From assembly GCA_019022495.1 (NCBI GenBank), contig JAFEKR010000001.1:3472001-3536000 (forward strand): 64,000 bases of DNA, written 5' to 3'. This stretch comes from Epichloe hybrida. Taxonomy: Eukaryota; Ascomycota; Sordariomycetes; Hypocreales; Clavicipitaceae. Below, piece after piece: positions 11,844 through 23,214 of this stretch. The number at the start of each line of letters is the position of its first letter. Within the stretch, counting starts at the first letter, position 1. The notes under the pieces are model-generated. The model ran no database searches. It worked only from the letters and a program-made list of their open reading frames with translations, and was not told the DNA's origin. A program made the translations under genes and the position numbers.

Positions 11844-14800
11844 CTAGAAACTCTCTCTTTTTAATATAATTATTAACACATAATATTAATAAGAGAAGTG
11901 AATAGGAATTAAGAAACAAATAAGATTAAATAATCATAAATAACATCATAAGAAAAGGGCAAGGGGAAGGGGTATAATAAACAACAAAATCTAATCTATA
12001 AGCCTATGTAAGGATAAGTAAGCCTAATTCTTAACACCTTTAATCTTATTAGATTAACACAAATGTTATAATCACGTAACCTACCCTTCTATCCTAATAG
12101 TCGCCTTATTGCTCGTAATAAACCTCTTAAATGCCTTATTTAGCAATGCCTTCATAAATGCATTAGCAAGGTTATTATTCCTATTAATCCATCTAATCTC
12201 GCAAATCTCTCGTCGCTTATACAATTAACGAAGGGCTATAATATTAATTATAAGACGCTTCTCCTTTATAGTACTAAGCTTAATAAGGTATTTATATAAA
12301 GAGTATAAATCAGTATAGATAATAATAGGAATTATAGGGAGGTTTAATTAATAGGTAATTAACCTAAGCATTATCAAGACCGCGTAAGCCATATTAGCAC
12401 TAGTAACCATACTATAGATCTTAGAGGCAAGCACACTTCTCGTAACTCTTTTACTCTTAGTAAAGCTATAGTGTATAATATTACCTTAGATTATAAAGGT
12501 GCTTCCCTCTTAGACTTTACTAGCTAGGATAAGCATATAGCCTAGCTAGGAAGTAAGGTCCTAGTTATTAGCAAATAATCCATCCATAAATGCAAAAAGC
12601 TTTACCTTTTTAAGATTAAATAGTATAAACCTTAATCCTTAGCTTAGATTATTAATTTGCCATTAAATCTATTAGTTTAGGCTCTTTACATCTTAAGGTG
12701 ATAGCTCTTAGTGTTATATAGTAACAGAGAGGTTAAAGCAGGCTTTAGGTTAGCAAATCAAGGCAATGTACGCGCCTTAAGCTCGTTGTTTTATATATGC
12801 CTGTTTTAAATTAGTTAGCAGGATTAACTAAAGCTTTTTACTCTAGCCCTTCTGCCTTAGCGTAATTACATTATTTTTAAGAGTAATAATACTACTATTA
12901 AAGGTTAGTAGGTTCCCTGTAAAAAGGATTTGCTTTAGCTTAGTAGTAAAAGAAGCAGCTTTTAATTAATCTTTCTCTTATTAAGAGAACTCACGGTTAG
13001 ATAGTCTAATTATATCATTAGTCTACATCCCTATACACACAAAGGTTAGGTTCTCCTTCGTTATTATAAGCAAGCATAGGTTAAACGTAGAGGTTATTAT
13101 CTAGAGCATTTCTCTATAGTAATAATAATACGTTACCTACTAGTAGGTGCTAGCTTTTACAATACCATACAGAGGCTTAATTACTCACATTATCATACCT
13201 ATAGGGTATAGGTAACGGATTTAGATAGGGATTTAGGCTAGGATCATATAACTAAGAAGCGTTTGTGCTTGCATATAGGCCTATATAATATCGCGAAGCT
13301 AGAGAATAAGGCCTAGCAATAATAACATAAGTGCTATCGCGAGGATTAATCGCTAGCTAGCTCGCTGGATTATTAAGGCCTATGTAAGAATCACTAGCTT
13401 CTCCTCATCGCCGTAACCTTAGATTACAAGCCTTAACTTCTTATACAGATCCGTTATCTTGCCCTTTACCTTGTTAATAATATAGGAATTAAAAATTCAA
13501 ACTCCACTATACTCTCTTTTATTATACTTAATAAATTTAAACATGCCTTATTTAATCAGAGAATTAATCTTAGCTTTAGTAAATAGCTTAAAGGGTTTAC
13601 TAGGGATCTTAATAATTCCTTCCTTACGTAATTAGATTATAAGCTTAAGGTTAGAGCTTTCCTTAGCTAATAGAAAGATATCAGTCTTATCTTTTATTTA
13701 ATCTATATAATTAACATTAGATATAATAACAAGGGGGTTCTTCTAAGGTCTTCTAGGTCCTTACCTTAGGGGATTAGCAGGAGGGGTAGCTATAGGCTAT
13801 AAGGAGGTATCTTAGTTATCTACACTCTTAGGAGGTCTCTCTTTATTAGGATCTTTATAAAAAGGCCTAATAGATATTAATCTAAAGGCCTTAGGGCCTT
13901 AAGGGAGCTTAAGAGTATAGGTCTTGCCCTCTATAGCTAATAGCTTATAGGGGCCTGCCTATCCCTTACCTTCGCGCCACACGTATACAAGCAATCCTAG
14001 CGGGAGGCTAATAGTTATAGAGGTATTAGGACCATTCCTTATAGCAAGAGCATTGCTAACTTTTTACTAGGCATAAATACGCTTAACTTCCTTTATTACT
14101 AGTTAGATCACAAGGGCTTGCTACGTAATATTTAGTAATAGAGGTAATTCCTTAACTATATAAGAATACGCGCTAAAAACAAGGACTATTAGCATAAGAC
14201 TATTTAATCCTACGGTGTTATTCATAGCTTTAACTACTATTTATAATACCACAGGCTCTGGCGTTGTTAGGCATTCCTATTAGATAATATTATAGGCTCT
14301 TTAGAGCGGCCTATAATATTGCTTAACCTTACTAATGCTATAGTGAGCCTTAATAGGGATGTCTTTAATCTTAATTGCTATTAATAACATAAGCTACTTA
14401 AATTCCTTACCTCTAAAGGTTGTTCTAGTATCTATAACAATTAAATCCGGGGGGCCTAGATAGACGTTAATCTAGCAAAGACAAAGTGCTTCCTACGTAG
14501 TCTTTACAAAGATATCTTTAATAAATCTAGCTATATTAAAGGATATAGCCATATTAATGACTTGCAGAACAGGGCGGTTACTATTAAGATACATAATATC
14601 CATAATGATTTTATAATTATAGGCACATTTATCCTAAAGAGTAAATTTAAACTAATGTGGGCTATCCACGTGTAATTAGCACTACTAGTAAACCTTGGTT
14701 AGTTTCTTAATAGCTTTAAACTTAACCTTATACCCTAATTTACATAGTAAATCATAAAGACATTAAACTAAAGGGTGTCTAAAGCGTTAGTATAATTAGT

Positions 14801-17604
14801 AAAGCTTAATCTCTATAAGATAACTCTAAGTAATACTTTCTTCTTTATTAAGAAGCATCTATATATACCCCTATTTACATATAATAGGAACCTTAATATT
14901 CCCTTACTATAGAACGTTCTCTAATATATAGAAATCAATCTTCAGGCAAGTTATATTATTAAGGCATAAGAGAAAGGGAGTGTTTATAGGGATTACCTAA
15001 AAGAGAATAATTCTAAACGAAGTTAGCACTTTAATTAATCTAAGTGCCTTAATTAGTTCTCCGGGGCTAAATTTAATCTTTATCTTCCTAGTATCTAACT
15101 TATTAAGCATAATAGTTAGTATTACACTTTATAAAGCTAAGAATTAAGGGTAGCTTACTAATAAACATCCCGTAGCACCTATATTAGCCATAATACCTTT
15201 AAAGGTTCTAGATAAATATTATCCTTTAAGTGTAAATATACTTAGTGCCTTATCTAGTTCCTAAAGATTAAATAAATCCTTCTTAACTAAAGCATAAGTC
15301 ATTACTTTACTAGCGAGAATCTTAGTAATTACATAGCTGTTATAGGTAGTCCTATGTGTAAAAAAGCTCATAGGCACTTAGCCATCGCTATCTTCTTTAC
15401 TAAAACCAAGTTCTATCAGATATTAGTTAATATTATTATCCTTAGCTAATTTAGGATTATCATCACCTTCATACCATATTAGGAATGCATTATATAAAGA
15501 AGCTGTTAAGTCTATGTAAGAGTAATTCTTAAATCATTAGAATGCCTTCTTCTAGTCCTTATCTAAGTGTTTAGTTAACTAATAACCTTCTTTACTACAC
15601 ACATAACACTTTTTTAAGCATTAAGGCTTGCTCTTTAATAAAGATTAACTATACTAGGCTTCCTTACCTCTTTTATTATACTTATAGTTAGTCTAAAAGT
15701 GTTCCTTAGTACTAGCTTCTATAGGGAACTACTGCTAATTAATTAAAGCTTTAGATTTGCTAATTAATATCCTTATCCGTTTATAAAAGCATTAGAGGTT
15801 AATAGGAGAATTAATAATACAGGCCCTACATTCTAGGATTCCTTTACAGGCATTTAGAATCTAACTATAGAGGTCTAATTCCGACTAGGATCCATAAGGA
15901 TTTACCCTTTAGAGATTTAAAAGCTTTATTATAAGGTCTTTAAAGCACTTAATCTTTAATTTACTAGGGTTCTCTTAGATAATTGTAAGTAGTTATAATC
16001 TTCCCTATAATAGATAGTTCTTTTAATGCGTATTATCTGTCTTGAACTTCTGCCTAATCCTATAGATAAGAGTTAGGAGATCTTAGGGGTCTCCTTAGCC
16101 TAAAAGGTTCTCTAAGAAGTACTATAGAGGTTTTCCTTTTAGTATAAACTTAAAACCATAGCCTAACTATTCTTATATAATTCCTAGTATTTTATACTTT
16201 CTTTAATAAGTTAAGAGCTTAATATTAAGAATATTATACTCCCTAGCGCTATACTTAATACTCTTATTACTATAAAATTTATTAAGATTAAGTAGTTACT
16301 TTAATAAGGGTTAGCCTATCTCCTAAGGGGGAATAGGGATAATTAAATCTTATAGAAAAGGTGCTATAGTCCTAGATTATAGAGAGGGATTATAGTGCCT
16401 TATTATAGGAGGGGAAATAAGGGGGGTCTAGGGTTATAGTTAAGGGCTTATAATAAGGGGATTACCTTTACTATTATACCTTTGCCTTATACTTAGTATA
16501 CTTAGGGATTAGTGTAATGGAATCTAGGAATAGAATAGGAGTAATTACGGTAGTTAAGGGGATTAGGGATAATATAAAGTAATTAGTTACTTTAGTTAAT
16601 CTCTAAAAGAAGGGATACTAATAGGAAGGAGGTCTTTATAGAAGTCCTTCTCTACTATTTGCCTCTTAAAGGGGGAATACTTCCTAGTAACTTCCTATAT
16701 TTCTTCTTCTTTCTAATTATAGAATCTATTATGGTTAATAATATCTTTAAGCAAGACTATTATCTTATGGCAACTCTATAGGTCTATATAAATACTACTA
16801 AAGAAGAGAAAGTCTTAAAGACTCTTTATAGCTTTAGGATTTACTACTTAGAATATTTCTTATTTCTATTCTCTAAAGTTATTACTAAAGATAGTGGATA
16901 GGGTTTATAGGTATAGGTTCTTATATTTATAGGTTACTTTCTTAATAAAAATCTAGGCTATAAGTTCTTTAGGGGTAGTGTTTACTTTAAGATTAAATAA
17001 TTCCTTATTCTCTAGTGCTTATTATATAATATATTAGTATAAATTAGGGGATATATAGTTAAGGAGGTAAGATATAACTTATAGATTAGCTTCTCTTCTA
17101 GTATCCTTAGGGGGGAAGGTATATTTATAATCAGAGGGAATGTCTTAGGCTCTAGATCCCTTTAGTTAATCTTAATATTTTACTATAATATTAGTAGTAA
17201 ATAAGGGGGTAAGGGAAATAGAGAATTAATAAAAGTCTAAAGGATTATAAGTAAAGCTATTATCTTTGCCCCTTAGTGGGTTTAATTAAATAATTAAGGA
17301 TAGGTTAGGTTAGTTACTAACTAGGCCTTAATTATTTAATAAACACGCTTCTAAGGGTTTATTCGCATAATAGACGCACTAATTAAATAAATAAAGATAG
17401 GTTAGGTTAGTTACTAACTAGGCCTTAATTAAGTTAATAAGCTTAGATTTAGTATAAAGCTAGTTATAGTTACTTAAGGTAAAAGAAAAGCTAGAATATA
17501 CTTCTTCCTTAGCATATTTAGTATCTTAGAGTGGCACTTTCTTTTTTATAAGGTAAGTCCTTAATACTAATACCTCTTCTATAAACCTTACTAATCTATA
17601 GTAT

Positions 17605-17619
17605 CTATAGAGATAACCA
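17605..17619 (-). other. Candidate primer-binding site of copia B
   Basis: On the minus strand, TGGTTATCTC starts 8 nt inside the 5' LTR. It resembles a tRNA primer-binding site (TGG start, initiator-Met-type TGGTATC) but has been altered by mutation. The assignment is tentative. Confidence 0.35.
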
Positions 17620-17627
17620 CTAATTAG

Positions 17628-17924
17628 TGTTAGTATTTATAGGATACTATTAACCTATATATAGGGTTTTTTAGGGTGGACTAAAGTGCACGTAATTGTT
17701 ATATATTCTAGTCTACTAAAGTAAGCAAAAGAGGGATTAAATAAAAGCAAAGAGAGTGCGCTATTTATTATAGGAAAAGGGGCCTTAATTAGGGTCATTA
17801 GCAAAGAGGCCACATGTGCTAACTCCGATCGCGGCGCGGTTGGGCCGGACATGTGGGTCCGCGATGCAACGCGCCCACCCAATCAGAGGCGCGCACCCTT
17901 GTTAATATTATGCTTGTTCCAACA
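17628..17924 (-). repeat. Copia B LTR, right copy
   Basis: A 297 bp LTR, the 5' LTR in the element's minus orientation. It keeps more G+C than the left copy. It ends CCAACA and is followed by the GTACC target duplication at 17925-17929. Confidence 0.93.
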
Positions 17925-18843
17925 GTACCTTTAGCTTATAAATAATTATTTAAATAGTTTTTTATAAGAATTAGTATTTTCTTTATATTTAGCTTATACT
18001 ACTTATAAAGAAGTAAGAGTATTCTTTAGATATAATATTAAATAAACTCCTTCTCCTTAACCTTAGTATTAAAGTTAAGGGAATCTTAAATATTCCTTAA
18101 AAAGGTCTTATAAATATATTCCCTAATCTTTAGTATTTATTTAGCTAGATTATAATACTTTATAAGCTTAAATTAAAGCTCTTTATATTTAAAATTAAAG
18201 TAATTCTTTATATCTTTATATACTAGCTTCTAATCCTTAAGAGTATTAGGGTTATTCTTTATAATCTCTAGTCTTTAATCTCTTTATAAGTATATAAGTA
18301 TTATAAGTTCTTTAAGTAATTTAACCTTATTTAGGTTAATATACTTCTAAACCCTATAAGATTCTATATAATTCTTAATCTATATAAACTACTTAATCTA
18401 GTTTTTCTTTAATAATAATACTATATTTAAAGTTTCTTTAGATATATTAAAGGGGAATATACTATATAAGGGAAGTATAAGATATATTAGTTAACTATTA
18501 ATTAATATAATAAAGGCATTTATCTTATAATATTAGTAAGTATTAATTAAATTAATCTAATAAAGCTAATAACCTTAAAGATAATAATAAATTTAGTAAT
18601 AGAAGCTACCTAGGCTTATAACTATTAGGTAAGGGTGTAAATAGATAATAAAAAGTGTTTAATTTAATTAATTAGAGGTGTAGATAGTACCTAACTTTTA
18701 TACCTAAAAGGTATATAGTGCGCTATAGTAATAACTAGTCTACAGAGGTACTTCTAATATATTCGTTTCCACTAATGTCTTATCCTAGTTAATGCGCGCC
18801 CCTTGCCCACACATCCGATGCTTTAGGGAGCTCTTCCTGACAC

Positions 18844-19713
18844 TCAGTAACCAGTATCCATAGGGGATGGTCCAAAGTACGGCTGGCGGTGTGAAATGGT
18901 TACCGCAGGTGACGAACCACGGCCGACATGCTGGTGGGTCTCTGTCTCCATGGGAGACGGCCCGTAGTACCTCTGCTGAGTCTGTATCCTCGGTTGAGTC
19001 TGTATCTCACCCCTCCTTGGCGACAGCGACAGCGACAGCGACAGCGACTCCGGAGGTTCGGAGAGCCATCTGAGGTTGTTGAAGATCCTTGCGCGACCCA
19101 CGTCGTCCACGTAGTAGTCTGCCATAGTCTTGCAATGTGATTCAACTGCGTCTGTGATTGATGTTGAATTAATCAGTGGCTGTTTCTTTGGCATCACCTT
19201 CCGACACTGAGCATCTCTCTTTTTTATAACATCTTCTCTCTTCCCAGGAGGGGAAATCACTGACCAATGTCGGTGGGTAAAACAATTTGGCGATTGTGGT
19301 GGAGGGCGCTTAGAGTAGCCTTTACCCAAACGCGGCAGGTCCATTGGCATTCGCCTTGGGGAAGATATCGAGGGTTCATGAGAGGAATGCGTGAGGCGAA
19401 GTTCTTTAAAGCTTCAATGCTTGGAGCAGTGGCGATCTTGAGGCAGACAACCATGGTCTTGGACTTCGAGGGGTCCGAAACTCTGCGGGCTTCAAAGTAG
19501 AGATCTAGAGCTTGACGCCCAGCGTCGGTGGCGTGGAAAAGATATCCCTTCGGAGGGCTGCTCTCGGTGGCCCAGAGCCCCCAGTGCTACCATAATATGT
19601 GAGAAGTCGACGCATATAAAGTTGAGCAAGGGCAGCCTACGTAATTTTTTTTCCCCATCCACAGTCCGAAGGTACTGAAGGGTGATGTACAGGGTGTGGC
19701 GCTCGCTGCTCAT
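18844..19713 (-). CDS. Conserved fungal protein of unknown function
   Basis: A three-exon model. Exon 1 starts at 19713. Exon 2 is 19586-19265 and exon 3 is 19151-18844. The second intron (19264-19152, GTCAGT..CAG) joins LPTDI to DAVESHCKTMADYYVDDVG in frame. The first intron has its acceptor at 19587-19588; the donor is either 19674 (GTACCT) or 19662 (GTGGAT), and both keep the frame. Recognisable segments are HWGLWATES, GYLFHATDAG, CQWTCRVWVKATL and ARIFNNL, a pattern I associate with small uncharacterised ascomycete proteins; no function is known to me. The C-terminus is low complexity, with a (SL)n run and two copies of a YxGPSPMxT motif. It borders the RIP island, only about 60 bp away. 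Confidence 0.7.
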
Positions 19714-20064
19714 GGTTTCGAGGATAGAGTCTTACTCGGGTGTCGTGCTACAGAGGCAATAACAATGCAATTCCGATGATTTGTGATGAATCATCACGGA
19801 CGGAGAGGATTCAGAGGAACGAAAACTTCTTGGGATTAAATATATTTACGAATCCGTGGTAGAAACCCTTAACAGGAGCAACGGCTCCAACACGATGTAC
19901 TTGGTTCCGCCCCCAAGCCAACAGGGAGTACTTTGCCTGCAGTGCTCTTTTCGCAAGTTGACCAGTAGAGCAGTTGAGAACTTGAGCCCCAGACACTTCC
20001 TCCAGCCGCCGAACCGTCCACTGACCCACGGAGGCTGCCAATCTCGGCCGATGCCAGTTTGCGC

Positions 20065-20090
20065 AGGCGCTGGCGCCTGCGCCAGCGCCT
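20065..20090. other. Perfect 11 bp stem GC-rich hairpin in a gene leader
   Basis: AGGCGCTGGCG is followed by the 4 nt loop CCTG and its exact reverse complement. It lies about 180 bp upstream of the start of the HNH/APH-like gene and is probably in its 5' leader or promoter. A role in translation or as a binding site is possible but unproven. Confidence 0.7.
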
Positions 20091-20266
20091 ACAGTGCTCC
20101 ACTCCACACATCCACACAACTAAAGATCAAGGCGATTTTGCCGCCAGGCCTCGCAAGTGGGCCTCAGCCAGGTTTCACCACAAACACCAAACGCGGCCTC
20201 ACCCGTCACTCAAAGGCAATCCCATTTCCTTTCCCCTCGCGATTCGTACCCAATCTAGCCGCCGTT

Positions 20267-22117
20267 ATGGATCCCCCTCCACGCACGCTAAATGAGACTC
20301 TAGCGGCGGTCGAACGCGTCCCCATTCCACATCCTGCAGCCGCCCTCTTGCGCTCGTACATCGTCGAGGCCCTCCAGCCTCAGGCGGCAGCTGATTATGT
20401 GCAACGCCGGCTGAGGGAAGACGGCCATGCCGACTCTCTCGTTGCCGACTGGATCTACGTTGTCCAATCGGGTTGGTCTTACCTCCATGTCTTGATACAA
20501 AGCGTCGCGTTTAACGTCCATCTGTAGTTATTTCCGGCGTGCCGCCGCCTGCTCCTACAACTGATGAGATCAAATGCATTGCCAAGCGAGACGGCAACAG
20601 ATGCTGCGCATCGGGACGGCGAGGCAGTTTCTTCGACCCCCTTGTCGTTGTCCCCATTTTGCCCGTGCCGTCTGGATGGCTCAAAGGCGAGGTCAGCTTT
20701 GTTCTGATTTTCACCATCGCGTAGCTTGGCTAATGCGGGGACAGAAACGTATCACAGAGCTGCTTATAGCGTTCTTTGGTCGCCAATACTTTGATTGGTG
20801 GTACCAATTCATTGACAAGATCAATCTCGCGTCGCCATACCACAGCCACTGGCTCGTTCGCAAGAGTGTGCATGAAGCCCTGCAGCGCGGCACGATCAAA
20901 CTCGTGAGGATACCAACATCTATGATAGAGGTAAAGATGGCCACTTGACTCCCGGTGCTAATCATGCTAACGATTCTTTCTAGTTTAGAGTCGAGCTTGT
21001 TTCCATCAGCGGAGAGGATCTTGTTGAGATAGATGGCCAATTTGCTCTGCTAGGCGACCACTCCCGGCAAGGTGTTGAGACGGCCGACGCTCGCCTCATT
21101 GGCTCGCATGCACGTTTCTGCAAAAGCATACAGCTAGTGAATCTTGCGAGAAGAATAGCCCCTAGCCTGTCTCCTGAGTTTTCCGAGATTCAAAATGTTG
21201 CACCTACCCCGAGACAGAACATCTCAGCTCGCGTGCTCTCCGGTAGCTCCCATGTCGGCCATATAATGCCGCGGCTGGTCATGCCTTTGTGGCTCCTGCT
21301 CCCAGCAGCCATTCGCGTTGCTGCGTATAAGTTGTTAAGTAGAGTCGGCTTTCTACTCTTTGGAAAACCCGATTTCCAAGCGTCGGTTCAGAGGCTGCCT
21401 TTGGACCTCTACCTCAAGCATCAGCATTCCCCAATCACCATTCGCAACGAGTATAATGCTCTCAAGTTACTAGAGCGACACACCACTGTTCCTGCGCCGC
21501 GAGCGCTCGATATTGTGATACAGAAAACGGGAGACAACGCCGACGAATCTGGACATCTCCTCACGACGAGGATCCCTGGCACAACATTGGCAGATTGTCA
21601 CGACATGCTCTCCGACCAAGACTGCGAAACAATTTCCACCCAGCTCGCGAACTGCATCTCGCAGATGCGAGATATCCCCATGGCAGCCAATTCCGGAGCG
21701 GCCATCTGCAACACTTTAGGTGAGGCCTGCAGCGACCCACGTATTAAGGATTGGGCGGCCATCGGACCCTTTCCGGATGAAGCGTCGTTTAGCCAACACC
21801 TTCGCTTTTCGGATGAGCCCAGCCGGCGGGGGCACAAGATTGTCTTCACCCACGCAGATCTGAACCCTCGCAACATCCTGGTAGAGAGAACCGCAAGCCA
21901 TGCCGGGCAGGAAGGATGGCAGCTGAGCGGCATTGTGGACTGGGAAACGGCAGGATTCTACCCAGAGTACTGGGACTACACCAAGAGCATGTTCGAAGGA
22001 TTCCGGTGGCCCAGGCGGCACAATGAGATGATGCGACGTGTTTTCAGCGAGTTTGGAAATTATGACGAGGAGCTGGCTGTGGAAACACGGGCCTGGGAGT
22101 CTGGAGATGGTGTGTAA
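20267..22117 (+). CDS. HNH-like / aminoglycoside phosphotransferase-like fusion protein
   Basis: Four exons: 20267-20471, 20528-20691, 20745-20930 and 20984-22117. The three 53-56 bp introns keep one frame of 562 residues, and GCTAAT/GCTAAC branch-like sites precede the second and third acceptors. Residues 1-68 are helical and unassigned. Residues about 83-125 (IAKRDGNRCCASG then FFDPLVVVPILP) resemble the start of the fungal HNH_2-type domain, but a clear catalytic His-Asn-His set is not visible. Residues about 330-562 are APH/choline-kinase-like: HADLNPRN at 475-482 (Brenner motif) and VDWETAG around D504. The frame is open upstream to 19856, but 20267 is the first Met after which the sequence looks protein-like. 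It may be a small-molecule kinase; the substrate is unknown. Confidence 0.8.
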
Positions 22118-23214
22118 AAACATACAAATATTCGGAATGGAGAGGACTTGGATTCATCGGTTCGTTTGTGGAACAAGGGGGTTTGCGAAGTGTACCTTTT
22201 CTCGTTCTGTGTAGAGGACTCGAGACGCAACTATTTCGGCTTACTCCTGTACTCTGTGTCCATGGCCGTACTTGCGATAAACCAAGAGCAGAGAACGATT
22301 ACTGGAGCAAGTTGATTTTGCATCACTGCTGACGCACCACCAGCTTGGAAACGATGTGTGCCAGCAGACGGAGTGCGTGCTATCTACTCGGTAGAATGAA
22401 TGAAATAGTGCGCGTCAATCGGACAGCATGAATGAGCTGAAAGCTGCCCGGACATCGCCTGCAAGCGAGCTCCAGCGCCGAGTGTCGTCATGTCAGGGTG
22501 TCAGTCCCGAGTTGGCGTTGTTGTCTCGCGGCTCTCGGCCTGACGTGTCATTCATCATTGTCAATTGTGTCAGACATCAATCGTGTCACGTGTGTCTCGG
22601 GTGACAGATGAGCTAACGACTCATTAGGTTTGGCCCGTCAGACATGTTTGATTCTTCAATCGACCCGCACAAGCCCGCCCGGTCTGGTCTTTATGGACTG
22701 AATACGAGGTGAGATTCCTCAGGGCCGTCGGATGCAACCAGATCCGCCTCAAAGACAACAAAGACAATGGGACGCCACACGTTGGCAAATGGGCAAATGG
22801 GCAAATGGGCAAATGGCCCGTGCCTTCTCTCTCTCCCCTTTGCTCGCCATTTGAAGCAGCTAGACCAGAACTAGACTAGACATTGATTGATGATGACGGT
22901 TGCATTGTTGTCTGTCTGACACCACGCGATTCCACGCACCGTGAGCCTGCCCCTTTACAAAACCCCATCAAGTCCGAAGAGAATAATGCCGCAATTCCTG
23001 TCATTACTGAGAAAATCCCTCGGAGGAAGTTGATCAAATTCAGAAACCGTTGCACCGGCCGAGCAGGCCAGGCCAGGCAAGACGCCCAGAGAGGAAACAC
23101 CATCCGCTTTGCAGCATCGAGTTCTCGTCGCCAACTTCCGGTGCTGTCCATTCATCAATGGTTGACTAGATACATCTTGTCGTACGACCCGACTCAGAAC
23201 AAGATACTGACAAT
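22118..23214. other. Intergenic, with GGCAAATG tandem repeat
   Basis: No gene is recognised between the HNH/APH-like gene and the ABC transporter. It holds about four tandem copies of GGCAAATG at 22783-22815 and probably the transporter's promoter. An open frame overlapping the transporter start (22883-23503) is in another frame and has no domain. Confidence 0.6.

Larger units (their letters stand above)
11547..17924 (-). mobile_element. Ty1/copia retrotransposon B, full length with paired LTRs
   Basis: Two 297 bp LTRs (11547-11843 and 17628-17924) begin TGTT and end AACA, and are flanked by the same 5 bp duplication GTACC (11542-11546 and 17925-17929). The coding strand is minus. The gag zinc knuckle lies at about 15608-15565 (CYVCSKEG, with His of the knuckle at 15567-15569), the integrase core at about 14470-14250 (GPPDLIVIDT), and RNase H at about 12610-12400 (KRVTRSVLAS). 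This gives the gag-INT-RT-RH order of Ty1/copia. On the minus strand a purine tract AAAAAGAGAGAG (12-mer at 11851-11862) precedes the left LTR. RIP-type stops break the frame, so it is inactive. Composition is less AT-saturated than copia A, consistent with a younger insertion. Confidence 0.93.
5893..18700 (-). mobile_element. Ty1/copia retrotransposon A, interrupted by two later insertions
   Basis: On the minus strand, remnants read from right to left: gag-like (about 18600-17930, continuing 11541-10900), protease/pre-integrase (about 10860-10560, continuing 8535-8200), RT start (about 6880-6700, with NLS.VFKYKTNK), RT core (FIKDDFILFFY then IIVLYPNGF at about 6370-6270), LKWFLGIKIIRNY (about 6240-6190) and the conserved post-RT stretch GSLVYLYIIRRPNI (about 5990-5950). 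It breaks off at 5893 before the RNase H domain. The fragments join in frame order only if the hAT-like element (8544-10551) and copia B (11547-17924) are removed, so it is the oldest of the three. The right boundary is approximate. All domains carry RIP-type stops. Confidence 0.82.
2586..18780. other. RIP-mutated AT-rich nested transposon island
   Basis: About 16 kb with very low GC, almost no CpA or TpG and strong TpA enrichment. ATG codons are rare and long open frames are nearly absent. Translated remnants of retrotransposon domains can be read through many stops that sit where Trp, Gln or Arg codons are expected, as C-to-T and G-to-A change produces. This is the hallmark of repeat-induced point mutation, known from Pezizomycotina. 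The island is built from at least four elements: a gypsy remnant, copia A, an hAT-like element inside copia A, and copia B inside copia A. It is probably heterochromatic and transcriptionally silent (inference). Confidence 0.93.

Noticed and set aside
19856..20266. Upstream extension of the HNH/APH-like frame
   Set aside because: Open, but the encoded stretch is Pro/Ser/Arg-rich without pattern and contains the GC hairpin; the Met at 20267 begins protein-like sequence.
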